From contig NZ_JBEPSM010000001.1 in NCBI RefSeq assembly GCF_040548815.1, positions 372,001-436,000 of the forward strand: a stretch of DNA of 64,000 nucleotides, given 5' to 3'. Shown piece after piece: positions 9,158 to 19,573 of the stretch. Source of the stretch: Kaistia defluvii. Its GTDB lineage: Bacteria; Pseudomonadota; Alphaproteobacteria; Rhizobiales; Kaistiaceae. Within the stretch, counting starts at the first letter, position 1. Each line of letters opens with the position of its first letter. A program made the translations under genes and the position numbers. The notes under the pieces are model-generated. The model saw only the letters and a program-made list of their open reading frames with translations, made no database searches and was not told the DNA's origin.

Positions 9158-10087
9158 CTATTTGTAATTGATCTTGGCGTCCTTGCGGAGCTCGGCAACG
9201 AAATCCTTGCCGACATTCTTGCTCTGCTCTGCGGTCAGCTTTTCCTCGATCTCGGCGCGCACGCCGGCCGAGCTGCGGATATCCTTGGCTTCGCAGATGG
9301 CAATCACCTCGACGCCGCGTTCCGTAACGTCCGGCTTCAAGGTGCCGCCGACGGGAGCCGACTTGAGCGCATCGCCGGCCGGGCCCTGGATCTGCGTGGT
9401 GTCGCGGCGGCCCATGTTGAGCACGACGACGCCCTTCATCGCCTTGGCCTGGGCCAGGCTGTTGTCGCAGCCGCTGAAGCGCTTGCGGAAGGCCTCGGCC
9501 TCGCGCTGGCGCTGGCCTACATAGCCCGGCGAGGAGCCCTTGGGCACGACGAAGACGATCTGCTGCAGCTTGAACTCGCGGATCGTCGCCGTCTCGGTCT
9601 GGATGCCTTCCTTCTCGATCTGCGCCTGTACGTCCGCTTCGCTGACCTTGATGCTGCGGGCCTTGGCCTTCACTACCATGGCACCGGTGATCTGCGCGCG
9701 CAGGAATTTGCGCAGCGTCTCGGCCTGCACGCCCTGCGAGGCGAGCGCCTTGGCGAACTGGGCCGGGGGCAGCTTTACCTGCTTGGCGATGCCGTTGAAG
9801 CGCTCCTCGACCATCGAGTCCGGTACGCTCATGCCGCGTCGCGTCGCGACCTGGGCCAGCAGAACCTCGTCGATCATCTCGTTGAGAACGGCCTTGTCGC
9901 CGCTCGGCTGGCGGAAAAGCTTCATCAGCTTGATGCGCTGGCCGACGTCATAGGAGGTGATCGGCTGGTCGTTGACGGTGGCCCGCACGGCGGACTGCGC
10001 CGAAGCCGTTGCGGGCAGGCCGACCGAGCCCAGGCCCATAGCAATGGCGAAAGCCGGCAGAAGAAGGAATTTCATTCGATTACGCAT
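9158..10087 (-). CDS. surA: SurA-like periplasmic peptidyl-prolyl isomerase
   Basis: This secreted chaperone probably escorts outer-membrane proteins such as LptD. The 309-residue protein has a signal peptide (cleavage near ASA-Q, residue 30), a SurA N-terminal domain starting VRATVNDQPITSYDV and a single divergent parvulin-type domain. It is shorter than E. coli SurA, which has two parvulin domains. The ATG at 10087 is favoured because it directly precedes the signal peptide; the frame is open to 10159. Its place between lptD and pdxA is the usual surA locus, which supports the symbol. Confidence 0.88.
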   Translation of the reverse strand: MRNRMKFLLLPAFAIAMGLGSVGLPATASAQSAVRATVNDQPITSYDVGQRIKLMKLFRQPSGDKAVLNEMIDEVLLAQVATRRGMSVPDSMVEERFNGIAKQVKLPPAQFAKALASQGVQAETLRKFLRAQITGAMVVKAKARSIKVSEADVQAQIEKEGIQTETATIREFKLQQIVFVVPKGSSPGYVGQRQREAEAFRKRFSGCDNSLAQAKAMKGVVVLNMGRRDTTQIQGPAGDALKSAPVGGTLKPDVTERGVEVIAICEAKDIRSSAGVRAEIEEKLTAEQSKNVGKDFVAELRKDAKINYK

Positions 10088-10214
10088 GGCCAATATCCGA
10101 ATCCTGTCAGCTGCGGCGTGCCGCCGGCGTGCTGGCGTGCCGACTCGCCCTGCCGCCACGGGAGGCGTTCATTTCGACTGGATAGACCCTGCAAATCCGG
10201 CGAAACCATGAAGA

Positions 10215-12659
10215 TCAATTGCTGGTGTTGTTGCTCGTCAGCGATCCGACGTCGCTGTGCAGCTTCGTACCGCCCAGAGTCCGCAGTTCCAGGCGCACCA
10301 TCAGCTGCTTGGAAGTCTGCAGATCGGTGTAGTCCTGACGGATCTCGCTGTAGGCGATCGAGAAGGTCGTGCACTCGTCGTCATAGGCTATGCCGATGCC
10401 GCTGGATGCCAGCTGGTCGCCCTCGATATCCCAGGCGACCGAGCCGAACACGCGCCATGTGTCGGTCATCTGCCAGGATGCCTTGCCGCTGATCGTGTCG
10501 GTCCGTGAATCGTTGCCGATCGCGGGTTGCTCGCGCAGGAACAGGTAGGAGGCGGAGGCTGTGAGGTCCCCGAACTTGCCGGTTGCCGTCAGCTCGGCGC
10601 GATTGACGTCGAGGTTCTCGTTGTCGAAGCGGCCGCGCGCCGTCAGGAAGTAGCCATAGCCGGTATCGAGCGTGACGCCGGCGACGAAGTCCGAGACATC
10701 CGTCTCGAGGCCGGAGACGGCGCCGGTTGCGGTCAGGTCCTGAACCGCAAAGGAGTTTTCGCCCGCGACCTGGTAGGACTGGCCGACGACACCCTGAATG
10801 GTGGCGAGTTGGCCGATGCTGGCGAGATAGCGGAAGCCGACATTGACGCGGGTGCCGCCTTCGATGCGGTCATAGCCGGAGAACTTGTCCCAGTCGAACA
10901 GGCTGGAATCGTCGAACACCAGGCTCTGCGCGTCTTCGTTCGGCAGCTGGCCTGCCATCGGCTCGTTCGGGCGAACGATCATCTGGGCGACTGGCTCGAA
11001 CAGGAAGCTGGAGGAAAGGCCGGCGGCCATGATCGGCCAACGCCATTCCACGCCGACTGCCGGCATGCCGCGGAAATAGCTTCCGTCGTCATTCAGGCCG
11101 GCGATGATCTGGTCCTGGTTGAGATAGTAGCCGTCGCCGCGGAGGTAGCCGAACGGCTTGAAGACCATGCCCAGCGGGCCGATCATGCTGCGCTGCCACG
11201 TCACCTGGGAGCTCAGGCGATTGTAATTGCCCGAGAGGCCGAGAATGTGCGCGTCGTCCTGGAGCTGGCCGTTGAGCACGCCTTCGGCGACGGTGATGCC
11301 ATTGCCGTCATTGTTGACGATGTCGGTTTCGTCGCGCGACAGGCTGGTCAGGTTCGACTTGATCGACAGCTGGCCGCCAAGAACCGAATTGTCGAACAGG
11401 TAGCTGTGGTCGATCACCGGGTGGACGATCGCCTGCCGGCCTTGGTCGTACTTAATGTCCTCGTCGTTCGTCAGAACCTGGAAATACAGCATCCGCGCAT
11501 CGAAATAATTGCGCTCGCTGATGCCGGTCAGGTGGACGTTCGAGACATTGATGTCGGTGTTGGTCGACAGCAGGCTGTAATCGCGGCTGAAGGTCCGGTC
11601 GCTGAGAAGCGTGGCGTCCCAGCCCACGGTCCAGTAGCGGTTGAGATAGAACTCGCCCTCGGTCTTCACGCCGCCGCGGAAATCCTTGACGCCGGAATTG
11701 CGGGTTCCCTCGTCGTAGAAATCGTTCGGGTTGAGCTGGTTGATGCCGGCCATGCGCAGCGAGTACTGGCCGTATTCGAGCCTGTGTCGCCATTCGACAT
11801 CCGCCAGGAAGCCCTGGTTGGTGTACACGGCCGGGGCCAGCGTCAGGTCGTAGTTCGGAGCCAGCGCCCAGAAATAGGGCGTCTGGATGAACGCGCCGAG
11901 GGTCTTCTTGTAGCCTGCGGACGGGAACAGGAAGCCGCTCTTGCGCTTGATCGTCGGATCGGGCGCCGAAAAAGCCGGGAAATAGGCGATCGGCATGCCG
12001 AGGAATTCAAGCGAGGCGCGCTTGAAATAGACCATGTGCTCGTTGTGATCGACGATGATCCGGGCGGCCTTCACCTGCCAGATCGGCGCCTTTTCGGGGC
12101 GTTCGCGGCAGGGTTCGCAGGCGGTGTAGACGCCGCGGTAGAAGGTCGTGGTCTTGCCCTGGTCGCGCAGCGCCTTCTCGGCGGCGAAATGCGTCTGCGT
12201 CGGCGTATCGAGCCGGAGCGCATTGACGAAGCCGGTGGCGAAATCGTCGGTGATGTCGATCGTATCGGCGGTGACGACCGCGCCGGTCCTGTCGACGATC
12301 TTTACGCGCCCTTCGGCGCGCATCTTCTTGTTCTTCTGGTCGTAGGTGACGCGGTCGGCTTCCAGCGTGTAGCCGTCATAGTAGATCTTGACCTTGCCGA
12401 CGGCCGCGACGGCGGCCTTGTCGTAGTCATAGACCAGCTGGTCGGACTCCAGCACCATCTGCGCGTCCTTGGCAGGACGCGGCAGGTTGTCGGCGCCGAA
12501 GCCGAGCGTGCCGGGTGCGGATTGCGCGTAAGCGTTGTCGACCGGTGCCGTCAGCGTGAGGCCGAGGCCAAGCGTTGCCGCGACGAGCAGGGCACCCAAG
12601 CCACGAACAGCGCGAGACACCGCGCCGCGCCTCTGGAGAGGAACGGAAACGACCATCAT
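10215..12659 (-). CDS. lptD: LPS-assembly outer-membrane protein LptD
   Basis: LptD is the outer-membrane barrel that inserts LPS into the outer leaflet. The 814-residue precursor has a signal peptide (about residues 1-45), an N-terminal OstA/beta-taco domain (about residues 65-200) and a large C-terminal barrel. Mature cysteines appear limited to a CxxC in TACEPCRE and one near the C-terminus in DDECTTF, unlike the four of E. coli. The ATG overlaps the lptG stop (ATGA). The frame continues to 12722, but that would overlap lptG further and mask the signal peptide. Confidence 0.95.
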   Translation of the reverse strand: MMVVSVPLQRRGAVSRAVRGLGALLVAATLGLGLTLTAPVDNAYAQSAPGTLGFGADNLPRPAKDAQMVLESDQLVYDYDKAAVAAVGKVKIYYDGYTLEADRVTYDQKNKKMRAEGRVKIVDRTGAVVTADTIDITDDFATGFVNALRLDTPTQTHFAAEKALRDQGKTTTFYRGVYTACEPCRERPEKAPIWQVKAARIIVDHNEHMVYFKRASLEFLGMPIAYFPAFSAPDPTIKRKSGFLFPSAGYKKTLGAFIQTPYFWALAPNYDLTLAPAVYTNQGFLADVEWRHRLEYGQYSLRMAGINQLNPNDFYDEGTRNSGVKDFRGGVKTEGEFYLNRYWTVGWDATLLSDRTFSRDYSLLSTNTDINVSNVHLTGISERNYFDARMLYFQVLTNDEDIKYDQGRQAIVHPVIDHSYLFDNSVLGGQLSIKSNLTSLSRDETDIVNNDGNGITVAEGVLNGQLQDDAHILGLSGNYNRLSSQVTWQRSMIGPLGMVFKPFGYLRGDGYYLNQDQIIAGLNDDGSYFRGMPAVGVEWRWPIMAAGLSSSFLFEPVAQMIVRPNEPMAGQLPNEDAQSLVFDDSSLFDWDKFSGYDRIEGGTRVNVGFRYLASIGQLATIQGVVGQSYQVAGENSFAVQDLTATGAVSGLETDVSDFVAGVTLDTGYGYFLTARGRFDNENLDVNRAELTATGKFGDLTASASYLFLREQPAIGNDSRTDTISGKASWQMTDTWRVFGSVAWDIEGDQLASSGIGIAYDDECTTFSIAYSEIRQDYTDLQTSKQLMVRLELRTLGGTKLHSDVGSLTSNNTSN

Positions 12660-13828
12660 CCGTCCTCCCGATGCAGAAGCACTGTGACACTTAACAAGGT
12701 GGCGACGATGGCTGGAGTCCAAGCGGCAATCATCGGTGACACGACGCCGCTCCTCCCCAATCCCCTCGCCAATTCCGTGACAACATAAAGCACGAAGCCC
12801 ACAGCGACACCAGTCAAAATCACTTGCCCCAGATCCCTGGAACGGGAGAACCGGAGCGACACCGTGGCCGCCACGAAAACCATGGCGAGGAAGAGCAGCG
12901 GCTGGGCCAGCAGCGACTGGAACTGCATTTCGTACGCATCACTCGGGACTGCTGATTTCTTTGAAATTTCAATGAGTTCCGGCAAGGACCAGAACGAGAC
13001 TGTCTCAGGGTCCGCCAGCCTTTGGCTGACCTGATCGGCGTTGAGATCGGTGGGCAGCCGCACCTCGGGCTGCGGCGCTGGACGGCTGCCGGGACGCGTC
13101 ACGGTGGCGTTGCGGAACACCCAGTCGCCGTCCTCGAAATCAGCTGTGGATGCATCGATTCGATGGTCCAGCGAGCCGTCGGTCTTGAACACGAAGGCCG
13201 ACGCGTCGACGAGCGAAAGGCCGCGATCCAGGCTCTGCTTGGCGCCAATGATCGACGAGCCCTCACGTCCGGTCTGCCGCATCCAGATCGTCCAGTCGGA
13301 CGATGATTCGGGTGCCGAGCCGACATCTTCGGGCATGGACTGGGCCGGAGCGGGGGCGGGGGCCGCCGGTGGGGCCGACTTCGCCTCCAGCTTCATCCGG
13401 TTCTGCGCCAGCTCGTTGGCGAGCAGGATCGAGCGCTGCTTCAGCTCGGTCGAGACCGGGTTGAAGATCGTGGTCGCGAAGACGCCGATCATCACCGCCA
13501 CCAGGCCGGCCGGCAGCAGGAACTGCCAGGCCGAGACGCCAGAGGCGCGCGCGACGACCAGCTCGAGCTGTCGATTGGCCATCACGAAGGCGGCGATCGC
13601 GGCGAACAGGATGGTGAAGGGCAGGGCTCTTTCGATGACGTTCGGCACGCGGGCCAGCGACACCATCAGGTAGAGGAACGCATCGAACCCTTCGCGGCGC
13701 GCGGCGCGGCGGGCGAGTTCGAGATAGTCGATGAAAGCCATCAGCACGAAGACGACGATGAAGATGATCAACGCCGTCTTGGCGAAGCGCTTGGCGAAAT
13801 AGAGACTGAGCGTCGGACTGCGGAACAT
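12656..13828 (-). CDS. lptG: LPS export ABC transporter permease LptG
   Basis: LptG pairs with LptF as the transmembrane part of the LptB2FG extractor that pulls LPS from the inner membrane. The 390-residue protein has the family layout: three N-terminal helices, a periplasmic beta-jellyroll domain, then three C-terminal helices. The jellyroll carries an unusual Ala/Pro-rich insert at about residues 150-180 (APPAAPAPAPAQ). The gene starts 3 bp after the lptF stop and overlaps lptD by 4 bp, so lptF-lptG-lptD is one operon. Confidence 0.95.
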   Translation of the reverse strand: MFRSPTLSLYFAKRFAKTALIIFIVVFVLMAFIDYLELARRAARREGFDAFLYLMVSLARVPNVIERALPFTILFAAIAAFVMANRQLELVVARASGVSAWQFLLPAGLVAVMIGVFATTIFNPVSTELKQRSILLANELAQNRMKLEAKSAPPAAPAPAPAQSMPEDVGSAPESSSDWTIWMRQTGREGSSIIGAKQSLDRGLSLVDASAFVFKTDGSLDHRIDASTADFEDGDWVFRNATVTRPGSRPAPQPEVRLPTDLNADQVSQRLADPETVSFWSLPELIEISKKSAVPSDAYEMQFQSLLAQPLLFLAMVFVAATVSLRFSRSRDLGQVILTGVAVGFVLYVVTELARGLGRSGVVSPMIAAWTPAIVATLLSVTVLLHREDG

Positions 13829-13831
13829 GGC

Positions 13832-15019
13832 TTAGGTCCGGCCCCCTGCCGATGGGCGTGGACCAATCCTGAACCGATTGGCGATTCGTTGCACGAACTC
13901 CGTGGCCATCGAGGCGATGCTGTCGGAGGCGGAGAAGCGGAACGAGCTGTAGACCGCGATCAGCGACAGCACGATGAAACCGAGCGGCAGCGCGTAGAGC
14001 GCCGGGATCAACCGCGAATCGTTGGCCGCGAGGCTGGCGAGGATCAAGCCGCCGATGCGCACGCCGGTGGCGATCGCGATCGTGCCGAGAACCACGAGGC
14101 TGCGGCCCTGCCGGGTCGTCTGGGCCTGGCCAAGCGCGGCGACGGGAAGGATGGCGAAGAAGAGCGCGTAGAGCGGCGCCGAAAGGCGGTCATGAAGCTC
14201 GGAGAGGAAAGCGCCGGGGCGCTTCTGGTATTCCGGATCGTTGGGGTTCGGTGACAGCAGATAGAGCGTGCTGCGTTCGGACGCGGTGTAGTCGGGCAGG
14301 CTGGTGCGGCTACCGAAGGTCGAGAGATCGAAGGCGTAGGATTCGAATTCGATGATCGACATCGAATTGTTGGTCTCGGACTTCTGCTGGATCGTACCGT
14401 TCTGCATGATCAGGAAGGTGCCGAGCGGGTTCTTCAGCACGGCGCCGCGATTGGCGATGTAGACCGAGGTCTGGTCGGGCTGGCGGCCGTCCTGGATGAA
14501 GATGCCCTCCAGTGTGCCGTCGGGCTTGCGGTCCTTCACATGGAAGACCAGCCGGTTGCCCAGTTCCATGAACTGGCCTTCGCGCACGAAGCTGGTGATC
14601 AGGTCGGCATTGATGCCGGTGAGCAGGCCGCGGAATGCCTGCAGCGACAGCGGCACCAGATAGAGCGACATGGAGCCGACGATGATCGCCGTGATCAGCC
14701 CCATCGACAGCGCCGGCTTCAGCAGTCGCGTCTGCGATGCGCCGCTGGCGTTGATCACGACGAGCTCTGAATCGGCGTTGAGCTGGTTGAAGGTGTAGAT
14801 CGCGCCGATCAGCAGGGCAACGGGACAAACGATCAGGAGAAGGCCCGGGAAGATCAGGCTCGACACGCGGAAGAAGGTGACGAAGTTCTGGCCCTTGCTG
14901 GTGATCAGGTCGAGTTCGCGCAGGGCCTGGCTCAGCCAGACGGTGCCCGACAAGCCGCAAAGGCTCAGCAGGAACGCCGCGAACATTCGTTTGAAGATGT
15001 AGCGCTCGATGAGCTTCAT
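13832..15019 (-). CDS. lptF: LPS export ABC transporter permease LptF
   Basis: LptF is the second permease of the LptB2FGC system. The 395-residue protein begins MKLIERYIFKRM, the standard start of this family, and has the YjgP/YjgQ arrangement of helices around a periplasmic jellyroll. The annotated ATG at 15019 replaces an open extension to 15139 that has no conserved sequence. It is the first gene of the minus-strand run and diverges from pepA across 307 bp. Confidence 0.95.
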   Translation of the reverse strand: MKLIERYIFKRMFAAFLLSLCGLSGTVWLSQALRELDLITSKGQNFVTFFRVSSLIFPGLLLIVCPVALLIGAIYTFNQLNADSELVVINASGASQTRLLKPALSMGLITAIIVGSMSLYLVPLSLQAFRGLLTGINADLITSFVREGQFMELGNRLVFHVKDRKPDGTLEGIFIQDGRQPDQTSVYIANRGAVLKNPLGTFLIMQNGTIQQKSETNNSMSIIEFESYAFDLSTFGSRTSLPDYTASERSTLYLLSPNPNDPEYQKRPGAFLSELHDRLSAPLYALFFAILPVAALGQAQTTRQGRSLVVLGTIAIATGVRIGGLILASLAANDSRLIPALYALPLGFIVLSLIAVYSSFRFSASDSIASMATEFVQRIANRFRIGPRPSAGGRT

Positions 15020-15326
15020 CTTGGTTTCGTCAATCCTCGAACTCTGAACGCCAAACGATGACAGCCCCCGCCGTGGCTGCGCGATATCCCGGTCTATCTC
15101 CTCATCAATCCGACGTCCGACCGTCCATGGGTGAACCAATTGGGTGAATCAAATGCGAAAGAACACTCTTAATGAAGCGTAAACGTCTAGCTGGAACCCG
15201 CGCCACTTGCCAGAGACGCAGCCGGTGGACAGATTGATCATCCTCTGGGTGTGGCTTTACCCACGCACCCCCTGTCCCTGACAGCGCCGTCCGGCGCCTG
15301 CCGTCCTTGCCCTGCGAGACCTAAAA
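15020..15326. promoter_or_regulatory. Divergent intergenic region lptF / pepA
   Basis: This 307-bp gap separates the divergent genes lptF and pepA, so it must contain promoters for both. The stretch 15150-15190 is noticeably more AT-rich than its surroundings and is the likeliest core. No -35/-10 pair stands out clearly enough to assign. Open frames here look like shadows. Confidence 0.45.
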
Positions 15327-16844
<1,518 letters not shown>

Positions 16845-16860
16845 TCTGCTAGAAGGTCAG

Positions 16861-16900
16861 GGCCGGCCGCTCCGAGCGCCTCGGGGCGGCCGGCCTTTTT
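16861..16900 (+). terminator. Rho-independent terminator after pepA
   Basis: A perfect 10-bp stem (GGCCGGCCGC / GCGGCCGGCC) with a 15-base loop is followed directly by TTTTT. It ends 11 bases before the holC start, so holC needs read-through or its own promoter. Confidence 0.85.
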
Positions 16901-16911
16901 GAGAAGGCACG

Positions 16912-17361
16912 ATGACCGAAGTCCTGTTCTACCATCTGCAGCAGCAGCCGCTCGAAACGCTCCTGCCGGGACTGCTGGAGAAATCGCTGGAGCGCGGCTG
17001 GCGCGTCGTGGTCGAGGCGGGTTCGGTCGAGCGCTGCGAAGCGCTGGATGCGCTGCTTTGGACCTATGGCGAGGACAGCTTCCTGCCGCATGGCCTCTGG
17101 CGCGATCCCGACGCCGCGCAGCATCCGGTTCTGATCACGCCGGAGCCGGGCAACCCGAACGGCGCCAATGTCCGCTTCCTCGTCGCCGGCGCTTCGGCGG
17201 GCGATCTTTCCGGCTATGTCCGGGTCGTGCTGATGTTCGACGGCAACGACCCCGACGCGCTCGACGCGGCGCGCGCGTCCTGGAAGCGCGTCAAGGCCGA
17301 GGGCCATGACGCGACCTACTGGCAGCAATCCGAACAGGGCCGCTGGCAGAAAAAGGCGTGA
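16912..17361 (+). CDS. holC: DNA polymerase III chi subunit
   Basis: HolC links the clamp-loader complex to single-strand binding protein at the replication fork. The 149-residue protein matches the family: VLFYHLQQQPLE at the N-terminus, RVVVEAGSVERCEALDALLW, the HGLW motif and a C-terminal LMFDGNDPDALDAAR segment. It follows pepA by 67 bp, the common arrangement, with a terminator in between. Confidence 0.93.
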   Translation: MTEVLFYHLQQQPLETLLPGLLEKSLERGWRVVVEAGSVERCEALDALLWTYGEDSFLPHGLWRDPDAAQHPVLITPEPGNPNGANVRFLVAGASAGDLSGYVRVVLMFDGNDPDALDAARASWKRVKAEGHDATYWQQSEQGRWQKKA

Positions 17362-17414
17362 TCGCCGAGCGCGTCCAGCGCTACGCTGAGGACAGTAACA
17401 CTAGTACCCAAAGT

Positions 17415-17580
17415 CCATCATCCTGAGGTGCTTCGCGCGCAGTGAAGCCTCGAAGGAGGTTCCAGAGATCGCCTCTGGACTCGAGATCAATCGCCTGCCG
17501 GCAGGACAAAGCGGACGGACACAGGAGACAACTGGACCCTCCTTCGAGGCCCGGCAAAGCCGGGCACCTCAGGATGATGG
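17415..17580. repeat. Long imperfect inverted repeat (REP-like element)
   Basis: The outer arms are a perfect 17-bp inverted repeat (CCATCATCCTGAGGTGC at 17415-17431, its complement at 17564-17580). An inner pair, GCCTCGAAGGAGG at 17447-17459, is matched by 17538-17550. The 166-bp unit lies in the convergent gap between holC and the ABC-F gene. The 'CATCCTGAGG' arms resemble dispersed intergenic palindromes found in many Hyphomicrobiales genomes. It is probably a repetitive extragenic element and may also terminate transcription from both sides. Confidence 0.8.
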
Positions 17581-17618
17581 TCGTGCGGTCCGCTGCGTTG
17601 CCACTCTTCCGAGAAAGC

Positions 17619-19505
17619 TCAGACCGCCTCGGCTGCCGCCTCGTATTCCGCCGACATTTCCAGCCAGCTCTCTTCCCGCTCGCCGAGGGCCTTGACCGCG
17701 TCGGCGCGCTGCTTGGCCAGCGTCGTCGCCTTGGCGGGGTCCTTGGCGTAGAGGTTCACGTCGGCTAGCGCCGTGTCGAGCTTCTGAATCTCTTTCTGAA
17801 GCTTCTCCATCAAGGATTCGGTTTCCTTGATCTTTTTCCGTAGCGGGGCGAGCTCGGAGCGCTTGGCGGCCGACTCGCGGCGGCGATCTTGGGCCGTGTT
17901 CTTGGACGTGTCACCGTCGCTCTTGGCCGACGAGGTATCCGGTCCCTTCACGATCAGCTTGCGATAATCGTCCATGTCGCCGTCGAAATTCGACACCGTG
18001 CCATCGGCGACCAGCAGAAGCCGGTCGACGGACGCCTCGATGAGATGGCGGTCATGGCTGATCAGGATCACGGCGCCGGGATAGTCGTTCAGGGCCTGGA
18101 CGAGCGCTTCGCGGCTGTCGATGTCGAGATGGTTGGTCGGCTCGTCGAGGATCAGCAGGTTGGCGCCGCGGAACGTCGCGATGCCGAGCAGCAGGCGCGC
18201 GCGCTCGCCGCCGGAAAGCTCGCGCGCCGGCGTATCCATCTTGGCGGTCGGGAATCCCATGGAGCCAACGCGGGAACGCACCTGGGCCTCGGTCGCGTCC
18301 GGCATCAGCATGCGGATGTGCTGCACGGCGGTTTCGGCCGGGCGCAGATCGTCGAGCTGATGCTGCGCGAAGAAGGCGATGTCGAGCTTTTCCGCTCGTC
18401 GCATCGCGCCCGTGAGATTGGGCAGGCGGCCGGCGAGCAGCTTGGCGAAGGTCGACTTGCCGTTGCCATTGGCGCCCAGCAGGCCGATGCGGTCCTCGAC
18501 GTCGATGCGCAGGTCCAGCTTGCGCAGGATCGGCTTGCCTTCCTCGTAGCCGACCGAGGCGTTGTCGAGCGCGATGATCGGCGGGGCAAGGATCTTGGCC
18601 GGCGGCGGGAAGTGGAACGGCGTCACGTCGCTGTCGACGATGCCGGCGATCGGCTGCATCCGCTCCAGCGCCTTCATGCGCGACTGAGCCTGGCGCGCCT
18701 TCGAGGCCTTGGCCTTGAAACGGTCGACGAAGGCCTGCAGGTGCTTGCGCTGGTCGTCCTGCTTCTTCTTGAGCTTCAGCTGCAGCGCCTGCTTCTCGCG
18801 ACGCTGGCGGTCGAAGCTGTCATAGCCGCCGCGATAGATCGTCAGCTTGCCCTGGTCGAGATGGACGATCATGTCGACGGCGCGGTTGAGCAGATCGCGA
18901 TCATGGCTGATCAGGAAGACCGTGTGCGGATAGCGCGCGACATAGTTCTCCAGCCACATCGTGCCTTCGAGATCGAGATAGTTGGTGGGCTCGTCGAGCA
19001 GCAGCAGGTCAGGCTCGGCGAACAGCACGGCGGCGAGCGCCACGCGCATCCGCCAGCCGCCGGAAAAGGCGGAGCAGGGGCGAAGCTGGGCTTCCGCGTC
19101 GAAGCCGAGGCCGGACAGGATGGTGCCGGCGCGCGCTTCGGCGGCATGCGCGCCGATATCGGAAAGGCGGATCTGGATCTCGGCGATACGGTGCGGGTCG
19201 CTCGCATGCTCGGCCTCGGCCAGCAGCGCCGCGCGCTCGGTATCGGCGGCCAGCACGAAGTCGATCAGCGATTGCTCTGTGCCCGGCGCTTCCTGCGCCA
19301 CCTGGCCGATGCGGACGCCGCGCGGCAGGCCGATCGAGCCGCTCTCCGGTGCGATCTCGCCGGTGACCAGCTTGAACAGGGTCGTCTTGCCGGTGCCGTT
19401 GCGGCCGACGAAGCCGGCCTTGACCCCGTCGGGCAGGGCAATGGTCGCCCCCTCGAGGAGCGTACGGCCGGCGATGCGATAGGTGACTTCGTTGACGTGC
19501 AGCAT
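17619..19505 (-). CDS. ABC-F family ATPase (YheS/Uup-like)
   Basis: ABC-F proteins are soluble twin-ATPase proteins that act on ribosomes. The 628-residue protein has Walker A motifs GRNGTGKT (about residue 35) and GANGNGKS, and signatures FSGGW and LSGGE. It also has the Walker B pairs LDEPTNYLD and LDEPTNHLD. A lysine/glutamine-rich linker with QLKLKKKQDDQRKHLQAF lies between the domains, and a C-terminal coiled coil spans about residues 540-628. No transmembrane segments are seen. The overall pattern is closest to YheS/Uup; a specific antibiotic-resistance role is not indicated. Confidence 0.92.
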   Translation of the reverse strand: MLHVNEVTYRIAGRTLLEGATIALPDGVKAGFVGRNGTGKTTLFKLVTGEIAPESGSIGLPRGVRIGQVAQEAPGTEQSLIDFVLAADTERAALLAEAEHASDPHRIAEIQIRLSDIGAHAAEARAGTILSGLGFDAEAQLRPCSAFSGGWRMRVALAAVLFAEPDLLLLDEPTNYLDLEGTMWLENYVARYPHTVFLISHDRDLLNRAVDMIVHLDQGKLTIYRGGYDSFDRQRREKQALQLKLKKKQDDQRKHLQAFVDRFKAKASKARQAQSRMKALERMQPIAGIVDSDVTPFHFPPPAKILAPPIIALDNASVGYEEGKPILRKLDLRIDVEDRIGLLGANGNGKSTFAKLLAGRLPNLTGAMRRAEKLDIAFFAQHQLDDLRPAETAVQHIRMLMPDATEAQVRSRVGSMGFPTAKMDTPARELSGGERARLLLGIATFRGANLLILDEPTNHLDIDSREALVQALNDYPGAVILISHDRHLIEASVDRLLLVADGTVSNFDGDMDDYRKLIVKGPDTSSAKSDGDTSKNTAQDRRRESAAKRSELAPLRKKIKETESLMEKLQKEIQKLDTALADVNLYAKDPAKATTLAKQRADAVKALGEREESWLEMSAEYEAAAEAV

Positions 19506-19573
19506 GGCCGGCTATGTGCCGTGCCTAGCCGCCGGAAGCAAGCGCGGCGCGCGAAGATGTCGCCGGCAAAGGC

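Noticed and set aside
10527..12788. 753-codon plus-strand open frame opposite lptD
   Set aside because: It is antisense to the well-supported lptD, rich in Asp/Val/Gly/Arg from high-GC third positions, and shows no domain or ribosome site.
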